This document shows, one piece after another, positions 45,126 to 56,119 of a stretch of DNA of 64,000 nt. The notes below the pieces were generated by a model. It was given only the letters and a program-made list of their open reading frames with translations, made no database searches and was not told the DNA's origin. Numbering within the stretch: position 1 is the first letter of the stretch; each line of letters opens with the position of its first letter. The translations under genes and the position numbers were made by a program. The DNA comes from Dipylidium caninum (Eukaryota; Platyhelminthes; Cestoda; Cyclophyllidea; Dipylidiidae), in NCBI GenBank assembly GCA_017562135.1, contig QEYB01001053.1, positions 682,001 to 746,000 on the forward strand, in the 5' to 3' direction.

Positions 45126-48100
45126 GCGCACTTTCAGCCTTGGCGATTATCCAAATAGGTGCAAAAAAGTGGTATAAACACCGTCAATACGGTGAAAATG
45201 CTCTCCTCCACGCGTAGTCGGGCCCCCTAAAGGAAGCAAATACGGCCAAAAGGAGGTGTGGCCGAGGCCTCGAAATGCGCGAAATGCATTTGTCCTGCCG
45301 CCTTTTCTTCTCCTCTGGGTTGCCATGACTTGCGTGGAGGAAATAAGAAGAAAAAGAAGAAGAAGGGGGGAGACGAGGGGAGAATTATTCGTGTGAAGCG
45401 TGGGTCAGACACCTCACTGGAGGTCACGAGGACGAATTCACATGCGAGATTGCCTGTCCGTGAGAATAAACGACTGTGTTGAGCCTCGCCTGAGTCGCCA
45501 TGGCGTTGTCAGTGCCGATTATTACAACCGTGTGGATGTCACAGGAGGTTGAAAAAACGCAATTCACAAGAAACAGTTGTAAAAGTTAGGCATTGTATGT
45601 AACATGATTTATTTGGGCCTCAAGGTCAATTAGGTGTAAGTAACCACGCAAAATTCCAAGAATTTGCATAGTGCAAACACAATTACCGCATTATGTAGCC
45701 GCTGGGGTGTGTAGGGTGAGTTGCGCTAAACTGTCAGGGGCAGGACTTATCGCTACACGATGTTCGGAGAGGAAATAAACAATTGCGCAGTAAATAACTG
45801 GGCCATCAGCTACACCGAGGAGTGGATGGTCCTGGTGCCCAAAACCCGTTCACACACTGGCCGGGGGTTTTTCGCTCTGAAGTTGGTGCGATTTGGCCGG
45901 GCTCTCAGAGGTTCTGTCGCCTCTCGCTCGCTCTATTTGGCATTGCGGCGCTGACCGACACCGGCGGTTCCCTCGGACGCGGTAGGGGCCGCGGACCGGC
46001 GGACACAACCAGGCCTCCATTAGACTCAGGGCCAAATCTGCTTTTCCCGACGAAATGCTCTCCGTGCTCGTGGGGGAAAGGAAATCTTTTACGCTATCAC
46101 CTGAAGTTGTGGGTACGAAAGGCCGAGTTGTGCGGATTGCCCCTTCGGGCGACCTTTACGAACCGCCAAGCGGATCGCATCGCGGCCGAGTCGACGATCT
46201 CGGGGACTGACAACACAAGGCCGCCGGGTTCCACAGCGGGAGGGCGGCTGGAGGGTAGCGTTCCCTCCAAATACCGCCTCGTCATGGCCCACTTGGCGCG
46301 TCGATGTGTGAGTCTCCTCGCCTTCTGCCCCCACCAGGATGGCTGTCAACAATCCTTTCTCCTCCCACGCCTCAGTGTCGACTCCGGCCACCACGGGGCC
46401 AAAGGATGCCTCTTCAGCAGTCAAAATTATTAAAATTTCTGTTTTAGCGATCTCCTGGCCCTTTTCTTAACTTCTTTCTCCTCCTCTCGAGCTCCCAGGC
46501 CGTCAAAGTCGGCCAACTCCGCTGTCGGAGGACGTATGCGTCGGCCCCGAGGCCCCGAACCCCGCGGAGGCGAAGCGCACCAGCCTGCGGACTGTCTCGA
46601 ATGAGTTCTGTAGCGTCGGCGGCAGGCGAGAGGCTGAGAGTCGAGGCGAGGCGAGGTGAGGCGAGTCGGCGGCAAGCGAGAGGCATGGGATTCAGGCGGT
46701 GGGGCGTCCTCACACACACACCCCGGATAAGTGACACACGCAAATTAGGCCTGAACTCGTGGAGTCCACAGTATTAGTTGTAATAATAATGGAATTAAGG
46801 GTCAATGTTTCAATCTTTCGGCTTTTCATTGATTTGAGGTTAATTTGCTGTCAATTTTAACTGAAGCTCATCGCCACTCGGGATCTCTTCACACACACTC
46901 ACGGGCTCGCGCCCCGCATTCCCCTTGTGCCTTGGCAACGGGTAGAGGTCGTCGCAGCTGTCGTTTTAACACACCGTGTGCAACATTCACAAGGAGGAAT
47001 TATTAAATAAGATGTGACGATGAAGGATTGTGGGGGGGGGGGGAAGAGGGGAAGTGAAGCCGAGGACGCCCCACTCGGCACTCGGTGTCCCCGCACGTGT
47101 GGCGGCCCCTGCTATTCCACGCGTCGACTTTCCACACAGACGCTCATCGGCCTCGCGTCAGGCGGGCGGACGGAGTTGATCGACGACCGCGTCAGGGCGG
47201 AGGCCTTCGAGAAGGCGACGCGGTGGAGGGACTAGTCTCCACGACGTGGGGAAATGACATTCCGCGGGTGAATGGACAGGAACTGGTGAGGTGTCCGGCG
47301 TTCCCCAGTCCCAAAGTCGACTTTCACAGGAGAAGAAGTCCAACCCGGCTTGGTGGAAGCTTCATCCATCGCAATCGCGTGTATGTGTGGGGGTCAAACG
47401 CCGCAGAAGCGCGGTGGGAGAAGGTGGAGGGCGGAAAGATGAAAGGGTTCACGTCTTCAGCCCCTCCTGTGCTTGCGAGCCATGGCTTGGGGCCGCTGAA
47501 AGCCAATGGGCAGGAATTTTTCACGGTTTAGGGCTGTCACCTTGGCAGCTTAGCCCCGCAGACAATTTGTCCCAAAACCGGGCAGCCAGGTATGAAATCG
47601 ACGCTGCAGGCATGGAGAGAAGTGGGCAAATTACTGTCCGAGTCGCAACCTGTGGCACTCGCGTCCGGCTCCTGCCCAAAAAAGAGGAACTGGAGTTCGG
47701 GGCAAAAGACTTTTGGGCCAATTTTTGCGGAGTTGAGAGGCCCGACGCCGGGTGGAAAGACTGCGTCCGGCGGTGGACAGACAGAAGGGCAAATCAGGAT
47801 TCGCCCAGACTGGTTAACACGGCGGGGGCGGCGTCGGGGCGTGTTTGAGACTGTTTTGGTGCTTTTGGTCAGAAATCACCTCGAGGCTGATCACCAACCA
47901 ATGGGAGTTGAAGACGCGGTGGCCAACCACTGCGAACGTCGGCGTCCAGGCTCTCGCGGACACTTAATTAGACATGCAGCAGGCCAAATATAAACCGATT
48001 GGAACCTGCATGGACTTTCGAGTCCTTCGGGAGAGAGAAACATGGTTGGCAGAGTTGTTCACGTCAAAACGGGACAACCAGTTGGGCAGCCTGCACGGCG

Positions 48101-50336
48101 GAACGGGCAGCTCGAGGATAATCCAGTGCGCCCGGTGGCCCCGTCGTTCATTTTGCCTCCAACGCGCCTTTCGTACCCATGAGAACAGGCCAGACAGCTC
48201 CACTGGGGGATAGCGGCGTAAAGTATCCACCAGACGGCGGCGTGAAGCGGCTGTCTGCAAGGAGATCCCGCGGACGATACCGAAAGTCGTGTAGCCCTCC
48301 ATCATGCATCTTCCAGCCCCCTCCGGGAAGGGACTATCAACTTTTTTTCCAAATAAATCTTCACCATCCACGTCCCGAATGTGGATTCAGGCATTCGCAG
48401 GTCGGTTGACGTGGGTCGTTGCTTCCCCTCCCTTCTGGTCGCCTGGAAGTCGATTCGAGGCGGCGGAGAAGAACCTCCCCGACGTGTTCACATCGCGCAA
48501 TGCACGGCACCTACGTTGATGCTCGAAGAAGAGTTTAATCGGCCCCAATTTGCATATTTTTTTTATAAAAGCTTAATCTCCGATGCGGGAGAATGGGGCG
48601 CGGGGAAGTACACTTTTGGGAGGTGGAAGTGCACCCACGAGCACCCAATCAGAGCACGAAATTTCCCAGCGGTTCCCCTTTAACCCGACACTCGGTGTAG
48701 AGTCGAGAAAGACGCAAAAGAAGAGGAAAAATAAAGACGGAGTGATACGGTTGCTTGCGGAGACGACATCCACACTAATCAGTCGACGGATTTACCGATA
48801 AGGCTGCTGCCTTGAGGCCGAAGCGGGGGAAAATTACACATGAACTCAGTCCCAATGAACATCCCCCGCTCCTCCCCCCCCCTCGCCGACCAGCTCCGAC
48901 GTCTGAACAAGAGCACAGGCGTGGGAGACGGAGGAGAATGAAATATTGAGGATGGAATGCTTTTTTCTAGGCTAAACAAAGGTAAAGTGTTGCAGTTTGG
49001 TGATAAATTAAGGGTCCCAACTGCGACGTGGTGTGATTAATGCACCGGAGGCGACGTCTGCCCCACTAGCGTCGTCTGCTTCACAGGAATAGGGCCGCCG
49101 ATTTGGGCAGACGTTGTCTCCGCCCACCGTTCCCCAACCCTCCGCCTCTCCCCTCCTCCACGCCTTCACGGTGCTCAAAAGTCGCCTCTTCACGCAGCGA
49201 GGTGGCAGAATGACAAGCCACGAAGTCGTCGACCTCTTCTGCCGTGGATGAGGATGCCGACTTGAAGTGGCCACTTGTCAAATGCGCCAAAGAGGCTCGG
49301 AGGTGAAGACGTGATGGGAGCCCATGTCTCCCGACTGGGTGCACTCTGCTTCGGAGGACTTTCCAGGGCCGCGGCGAGGAGTTGCTCCGCTCGGCTTCTC
49401 CTTTCATTATGTCTCCGGCGAATAGAAGTGTTTTCGGACTGTTTACGGGTCTGGGTGGAAGTAAACTCGAAAGGGTCACACAGAAATAAGGGTGACAAGG
49501 GCGAAGAGGCGGCTAAAGCTGCATATACTACTTATTAAAAGGGCCCAAATGTGGATTATCTTCTGGGGGGGGGGAGAGGATTCCAGATCACCGGAGTACT
49601 TTCACTCGACAGGCTTATGTTAAGCCGCCACTGACGACTGGGCATACGTTTGGCGACCACAGGACTGCCCCGAGGGCGAGGCTGAGGCCTTTGAGAATGC
49701 AGACTTTACGCGGCGTGGATTGCAATGATCGTCGTGGCAGTTCGGACGACTGAACGTCTTCACGGCCCCCGTGGTCGTTAACATTTCGCTGATTCGGTCG
49801 GGAATTCGCCCAAGTTGTGAAAAGCAGAGCGAGGAGGGATGCGTAGCTTTAAGAGGAGTCGAGGAGGAGCCGGAGGCGGAGAAGGCGGAGGAGGAGTCGA
49901 GGAGGCAGGCGAAATTTGCGTGGATTGGGCCTGATTCGCTGCCCTTCTCAGTCTACCCCTCAAACGTCAGTAGGAGTTCACTTAAGGGTGAAAGGCGTGT
50001 CACCCCGTCTGTCCTCGCCTCTTCTGCAGGGGCTCACAGCGAAAGCCTCCGTCGCCTTGTCACCTCCGGTTTCGTCGGGCCCGTGTCTGCCTCCGCAAAA
50101 AAGAAGTTAAGCCACTCCCCATTTACTCAGCATCCATCCGAGCCGTTCCCCCTCGACAAATCCGCCTTGCTAGCGACCTTTTTTCTCCTTTGTCCAAATA
50201 TCTGCACAAATCCAGTCCAAATTTGAGTATTTACTTGGAAACTATGGAACGAGTGCTTGTGTTTAACCTGCGACTCGAAAATGAATGGCATCAACGCGTG
50301 ATTTGCGTCTACTTTTCGCGCACCAGTTCACATTGA

Positions 50337-50440
50337 AACTGAGCTCGCTTCAAGAAGTGTTAACGAGCCATTCGGAGATGGATCTCTTTGAGGAAGAAGA
50401 AGAAGAAGAATGCTTGATGTTAGTTGCAGGAGCCTCACGT
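50337..50440 (-). repeat. Partial copy of dispersed repeat family 2
   Basis: The plus strand shares with 26840-26900 the segment CATTCGGAGATGGAT, and after about 20 bp a block around TGCTTGATGTTAGTT, with a GAA microsatellite between them in this copy. It corresponds to one end of the longer copies and has the same orientation as copy A. Confidence 0.55.
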
Positions 50441-51243
50441 TGGTAAGGAGGAGGAAGAGGCAGGGACGGTGACCGGGGAATGCGATCCACTCACGGAAGT
50501 CGACTGGCCGCCCATGCGCCTGTCCTAAAGCCTCTGCGTACAAGCTATGGGGAAAAAAGGGGACTCGTGTGCGTCGGCCGCACAACCTTACGCAAGTGTG
50601 GACGATGGAACGTTTGAAAGAGTCAGTAGGCGTCTTTGTTCAGGTCTTCCACCTTTTTCCCGATCACCTACCACGCCCGTTTCAGGGTTTCCAAGCAGCT
50701 CGCCGGTTGAGGAAATTTGAGCCCATGTCCGGTGGGGAGCGGGGGGGGGATGAGGGAGAATCTTGCCTCCTACAGCTACGCGACTGGTGTTATGGTGGAC
50801 CAACGCCGTTGGCACATTGTCACGGGGCGTGTGGAGTTGGAGGAAGCTGTTCGGTGGAGTGTTGAAGTTGCCCAACCGTCATTCGTGCTGTCGCGTTAGC
50901 CACGCAGAGGAATGACAACGTCACTGGAAGACTCTCTGGGTGGGGAGAAGCGCCACCATAACCAAGCAAGAATTAGCCACAAAGGATGCCACTCAGGTCC
51001 AAAAGTACACGCGTCACACATGTGTGACGCTGGGGGGAGGGCGGGGGCGCCGGGGGCCATAACACAAGATTGACGAGGAGGAAGAAGAGAAGGAGGAAGA
51101 GGAGAAGGAAAAGGCCTGCCCATCGAAACTGCGGTCGCATTAATGGCCGTGGAGATTTGAATAGTCAAAAAAAAGGCTGGTCAGGGCATTTCCAATAAAT
51201 TTTGTATTTCCGGAAATAATATGCACGCCCCAAAACAGTCATC

Positions 51244-51269
51244 TTGTGTGTGTGTGTGTGTGTGTGTGT
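51244..51269 (+). repeat. (GT)n microsatellite
   Basis: Alternating GT run of about 26 bp. Confidence 0.8.
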
Positions 51270-52599
51270 CCTACACCGGATTTCACTTCCGGTCCGCGAT
51301 TTTGAGTAGGTGGATTGTGAAAAGTGAGGCGATGGACCTGGCGGAGAGGCGCAGAGAGGCGAGGAGAGGCGAGGAGACGGAGGCGGGGGGGGGGGGGGAG
51401 GCGGGAGGAAGGAGGACGAGCGGCACCAACTGTCCAAATTTTTCACGTTTTTATTCACAAAACCTGGGAAACAATCTGTCCGGTTTCGCCTGTTCGCCCT
51501 TACACACCGCAGCTTCGCATTGTGCTGTCCTGCATCGCGTCGCCTTGACTGACTCGCCTTGTCTTGGCTCAGCCTGCGTCGCCTCGCCCCGCCTACGTGG
51601 ACAGGAAACCGGAAATCTTGACAGAGGTAAGAAAATGAGGGGGGAAAGGGGCGAAAGCAACGGCTATTTAATGAATTTCTCCCCTTTTACTCCTCCTTCT
51701 GCTCATGCATACGCCCCAAGGCAGCCACGGGAGTGGGGGAGCCTTCAAAGCGTGCCTCACGGGCACAGCCTGACACTCGCTGACAGCCTGACAACTTCCC
51801 TGATACTCGCGCGATCAATCTCAGCCCATTTTGACGATTTCTTCCCGCGGAGTTATGTCAGCCAAGGGCAGAAGAATCGCCAGATCCCCGCGGAATCGCC
51901 GCACGTTCCGTGGTCCTCGCTCGATCTGCGGAGTGGCGGGGCGGCGGAACGCGACGAAGCGTCGGATGCGCCGAAAGGCCTCCGCTTGGAGCGACGTACG
52001 AGTGGCGAGGAATTTCCCACTTCCCTGCGACAACGGAAAGAATTTTGAGGTCTTTTGAACATGAACAATCAGTAGACTGGTCACTTTCTCCACTGGACGT
52101 CTTTCGACGGCACTCCGGACGTCCGGTGCTGCTTGAAACCTTCCAAAAAGGCGTCTTCGACGCCCATTTTCGCATTTATTAAAGAAGTCCGAGCTCGCCT
52201 TCGACACCCGGAAGCGAAATTTATGAAGATGAGGGAGGAAAAGCATTTCTCCGGTCCGCAGCCAGACACCGTCACAGCCTTCTGAGTCTGAAAAGAAAAG
52301 GAAAGAGAGCAAAAAGGTGCATCATCTGCCCTTCAGGAGGTGTGGAGGGGTGGTGGAGGCGGGGCGGGGGGGGAGAGGCAGATTCTGCAGAATTTCAAAA
52401 AATTTCCACGTAAAATGTGATGAATTAAGACAAATTGTCAGCAAAACCCCGACACTGTCAATTATACTCGTTGGGGGTAAAAAACGCCAACTCACCCTAC
52501 ATTCATCAGATTATCGTCAAAAAGAAGAAAAAAGAAAGAAAAAAAGAGGAGGAGAAGGAGAAGAAGATGGGGAATCATATGAGAATTTTTCGCCGCGGT

Positions 52600-53030
52600 G
52601 CCGAAATTTCCAACCAATGCGTCCCGTCGGCGCAGCTGGGCGCTGTTGGTGGCCCAGGCGGTCGGGCAGAAGTGTTGGAAGCCTTCGAATTAAGATCCTC
52701 CACGTCCCGAAGCCTTCATCCCACGCTCCCCGTCGATGGATCTGGACTCTGCCGGTGGCGGAGGCGGTTGGAAGTCTTCGAAGGAAGATGTCACTTAGTT
52801 TTAGGAGAAGACGACGTTATTTTCGGTGGAGCACCGAATTCCCACCACAACTTTCGGTGATTAACACGTCCCGCAATTTCCATCCAGTGCGTCCAGCTGT
52901 TGGCGGCCGAGACGATTGGGCAGGTATGCGGGGAGTCTTTGAGTCCGCTCCACCCGGTTTGAGGAGAAGCCGATGCCATCTTCGGTGGACCACCAAATTC
53001 CCAGCGGCAGCATCGCCCCGATTCGAGGGA
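52600..53030 (+). repeat. Three diverged tandem units
   Basis: Unit 1 (52600-52696), unit 2 (52698-52866) and unit 3 (52867-53030) share recurring blocks. Units 2 and 3 begin CACGTCCCG and both contain a TTTGAGGAGAAG or TTAGGAGAAG block followed by TTCGGTGGA and CAC(C)AAATTCCCA-like sequence. Units 1 and 3 share ATGCGTCC / GTGCGTCC and GGGCAG blocks. Open frames across the array are likely a by-product. Confidence 0.55.
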
Positions 53031-53516
53031 GACGACGGAAGAGTTAAGCGGAACCACCCACTTTTGCCCGAGGACAAAGGACAAAATGACAATCTCTCCG
53101 ACTAACCGCGTGTTCGTCAGCCCAGACAGGCTCTCGATCGGGGAAAAAGAGGGGATTTCACAAGCGAAATTATCCAAAAAAAAAGAAAATTAACGACACT
53201 CGTGACAGTTGCTCACTGGGCTATCGTTGAGCAAGCAGTTGAGCGCTGGCGTGGACTGGAGTGACGCGGAGTCGAGCCGAGCGGAACATATGGGAGCAAA
53301 ACAAAAACTCCTCCATAAATGTGCTTTGTCTTTTTTTAGCAAAATCAGAGTGAATTATGCGCCATTAAAGACAAGGGGAGATTTTACGCACCAGAACTCG
53401 CCCACGAGTGGGTCGAGAGAAGAGCAGTCAGCTAATACTGCGAATAGAGCTGATTTTGCCTTCATTGGGGGGCAGACTTCGGAGTGTCGTGACTAATGAG
53501 GTGGGCAAAAGGACGA

Positions 53517-53730
53517 GGAGAAGGCAAGCGAGAGAGAAAATCCCAACCGCAATGGACTGCATCCTCGCAGGAACTGGACGACGAAGTCGGACGACGATTT
53601 AGTGGGACTAAAAAGCTTCTTTGAGTCTTTTTAGCATTAACAACGAGGGATTCGTAACGTCTGCATTTCAACGGCAGCAGCATGTCCTTCAAGAGCGAAA
53701 TTTACACGGTTTTTAACAAATTATGATTTC
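53517..53730 (+). repeat. Diverged local duplication, unit 1
   Basis: This aligns with 53803-54018 over about 215 bp with many substitutions. Shared blocks include ATGGACTG, GACGAAGTCGGAC, TTCATAACG/TTCGTAACG and TTCAACAGATTATG/TTAACAAATTATG. The minus frames of both units look similar (shared SSSLSSGE-like and WDFLS segments), but the similarity is explained by the duplication. Confidence 0.65.
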
Positions 53731-53802
53731 CAACTTGATACTACTGAAATCCCCTTTCCCTTATCAGCGGCGGGCGGCACTCGCGTTCGCACGGAAAAGG
53801 AA

Positions 53803-54018
53803 GCTCGCAGCATTGAGAAAGGAAATCCCAAACACCATGGACTGTGTTCTCTCCTGAACTGAGTGACGAAGTCGGACTGCGGATTAGCGGGGAAAAAGAG
53901 CTTCCTTGTACATCTTCGGGCTTAACCACGAGAGGTTCATAACGCCTGGCTTTCACCGGCCCCGAAGTGTCCCTCAAGAGAGGAATATACGCGATTTTCA
54001 ACAGATTATGTCTCGCAC
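53803..54018 (+). repeat. Diverged local duplication, unit 2
   Basis: Second unit of the pair at 53517-53730, in the same orientation with about 70 bp between them. Confidence 0.65.
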
Positions 54019-54108
54019 TGTTAGTTTTTTTGGAGGCAAACATTGTAAATTAGCATCGGGGCTCGGGGAGCCGAGGAAAGGAAAGGAGACGCACCGAAAG
54101 TTGCCGGG

Positions 54109-54897
54109 TTGGAAACTATGAAACAGGCGTTTAATGTTAAAGGAAAATCAACGACGAACTTTTAGCATTATTTATTACATTCCTTCGAGACCACTTCCAC
54201 TGGCATTTGCCACTTTCTCTCAACCAGTAGGCAAGTCAAGTACGACTCTTTCAGGGGAAACATCTTTTTGCTCACACTCGACAAAGCATTCCCAGTCTCT
54301 TTCCAATGTCATTTGGGTTATTGTTTTCCTTTTCGCCGTAAAATACTTCGCGAGTACAAAAAAGGTGATAACCAGTCGGGCGAGGGAAAGTCGAGGTGAA
54401 TGCGGAGAAGTCAGTTAAGCTGTCAAGGGGGAGTGAAGCCCCATGTGGTCGTCGTTCGGCGTTGTCGGGACGCAGCAACGGACAGCAACTCGGCGGCATT
54501 GGGACTCCGCCGCTGTCACGCTCTCGTCTGAGGGCTGTGGGAAGGAATGATGGACGACTCCTTGGGCATTCCACCATGCGGCAACCATAAGTGTTTCTTT
54601 TTTTGATGAAATTTCGGCTTAGGGTGTATTTTGGGGTGGGTGTCTTCTCATCTGCCCACTTGTCTGCTCCCTTTCGCCTGCTATATAAAACCCACTTTCC
54701 CTCACAAATGATGACTTTTCAATTTAGACGCGAGTTCACAAACAGTTGCGCGTGTGTGGATCGGATCCCACACTCGACGTCCTGGAGGCGCCGTGTCACC
54801 ATTCAAAGTGCAAAACGAAGTCTTTAAGTCTTTGAAATTAACCTCGAGTATTCCTTTAACTTTATTTAATGCCTCACTCGTGTTTCCCGAAGCCTAT
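54109..54897 (+). repeat. Dispersed repeat family 2, copy B
   Basis: Inverted relative to the castor-intron copy at 26821-27893. It shares both ends and the central blocks but lacks two internal segments (about 60 and 200 bp) of copy A. A third fragment lies at 50337-50440. No terminal repeats or protein-coding capacity were seen. Confidence 0.75.
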
Positions 54898-56119
54898 CGA
54901 GATGTTTTAATTCCGATTGAACTGGCACAAAGAAAGTGGATTCGAGTAGCGTGTTGATTCCATTCGGTTTCGGGGAAAAAATAAGACAAAAGTAGGACGT
55001 CAAAAAGGAAAATATTCTACGAAAGGAGTAAGATGAATGCTTTCAAGGCGTATAAATAGAAAACTTTGGCAGATTGCGTAATATATATCACCTATTCGAA
55101 CGTGGATGATGACCAAAATAAAACGCCCGTCTGAATAAATAAAATAAATACAGCTAATTACTGATGTTTTAAATTCATAACTTACCTTGTATAAAATATA
55201 AAGAATACCCTGCTGCGTGCAATTAATACGACACCTTAGCGTTACAGAATAAACGAAATTATAAGTCAGAAAACGAATAAAGGTATTAAATAAAGCCTCA
55301 GATGCCCTCGGAAGAGCTTTGAGGATTTAAGTTTTGGGAAACTGATAGAATGCGAGCAAATGTATGTATGGTAATTAGCACATCAGGTATGATAACTACC
55401 ACAAATAACGTGAGTGAAACCACGCTTCCACTCGAAATCTGGTTTAGATTGTTCTGCGTCGCGTAGAGGAGGCGGTACGTGGGTAACGATTTAACTATAG
55501 GCGGTATCTTTGTTCTTAAGAATCATATTACTATACATGCATATGAGCCGCGTTTTGATAATTTTGATAATAGTACAATGGAAATAAGTCGGATAAGGTA
55601 GTGTCCGTATAATGTATAGAATGTATTTGAAAAACTTTAATAACAGAAACCAGCTTTCGGCACATTGGTAACATTTAATGACAAACCTTTGACATGATTC
55701 CAATCCGAAGTAAGCGCTTCATCTCTTTCCTTTCGGAATAGCAGTTATGTAATTTTGATGGAAAGCATGAACCCGAGAGGTCTCGTATTTATGGGGTTTA
55801 AGTGTCAGTGTTCCAATGAGGCTTACGCCATTGGTAAATAAGGAGTTGGTTCACACTCTGTTCCTCCATTTATTTCGTTACAAAAACGTACGTGTTAAGT
55901 AGAGTAGGCGTACGTAAAAAACACTAATGTGATGAAGTCATCGCAGCATTACTAAAGCATGTACACAATGAGAAACACACTTATGCAAGTAGCGCAATCG
56001 CGACAGAAAAAGTATATTCTTTAAACCTTGTGAGTGCTGCCTATCTTGACTCTCCTAATGTTTAAATAAATGATTCACTGGTGCGGAATGCGCGTCTGTC
56101 CTTTTCTACCAATCGCCGC

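Larger units (their letters stand above)
40319..56119. other. 15.8-kb gene-poor, CpG-rich region
   Basis: No exon could be supported on either strand. Many frames of 100-275 codons exist, but they are overlapping, Arg/Pro/Gly-rich, often low in complexity, and lack domains or consistent splice pairs. The region holds long homopurine tracts (41091-41410, 42972-43080), microsatellites, a CACG run (45057-45125), poly-G runs (near 47033 and 51385), three diverged units at 52600-53030, a duplicated pair at 53517-54018, and copies of dispersed repeat family 2 (50337-50440, 54109-54897). AT content rises after about 54.9 kb. It lies upstream of castor, so long-range regulatory sequence is plausible. 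Confidence 0.4.

Noticed and set aside
45822..46433. 203-codon plus-strand frame
   Set aside because: No domain, mixed Arg/Gly/Pro composition, competing minus frames of similar length. High GC explains it.
47964..48371. 135-codon minus frame
   Set aside because: No domain and no consistent splice sites; Arg-rich frame in GC-rich DNA.
51221..52048. 275-codon plus-strand frame
   Set aside because: It begins in a GT microsatellite, passes through a poly-G run and Arg/Ser-rich low-complexity sequence, and overlaps other long frames on both strands. No domain. GC-rich by-product.
52317..53105. 262-codon plus-strand frame
   Set aside because: It coincides with the diverged tandem units at 52600-53030, and its length is explained by repeat composition. 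No domain recognised.
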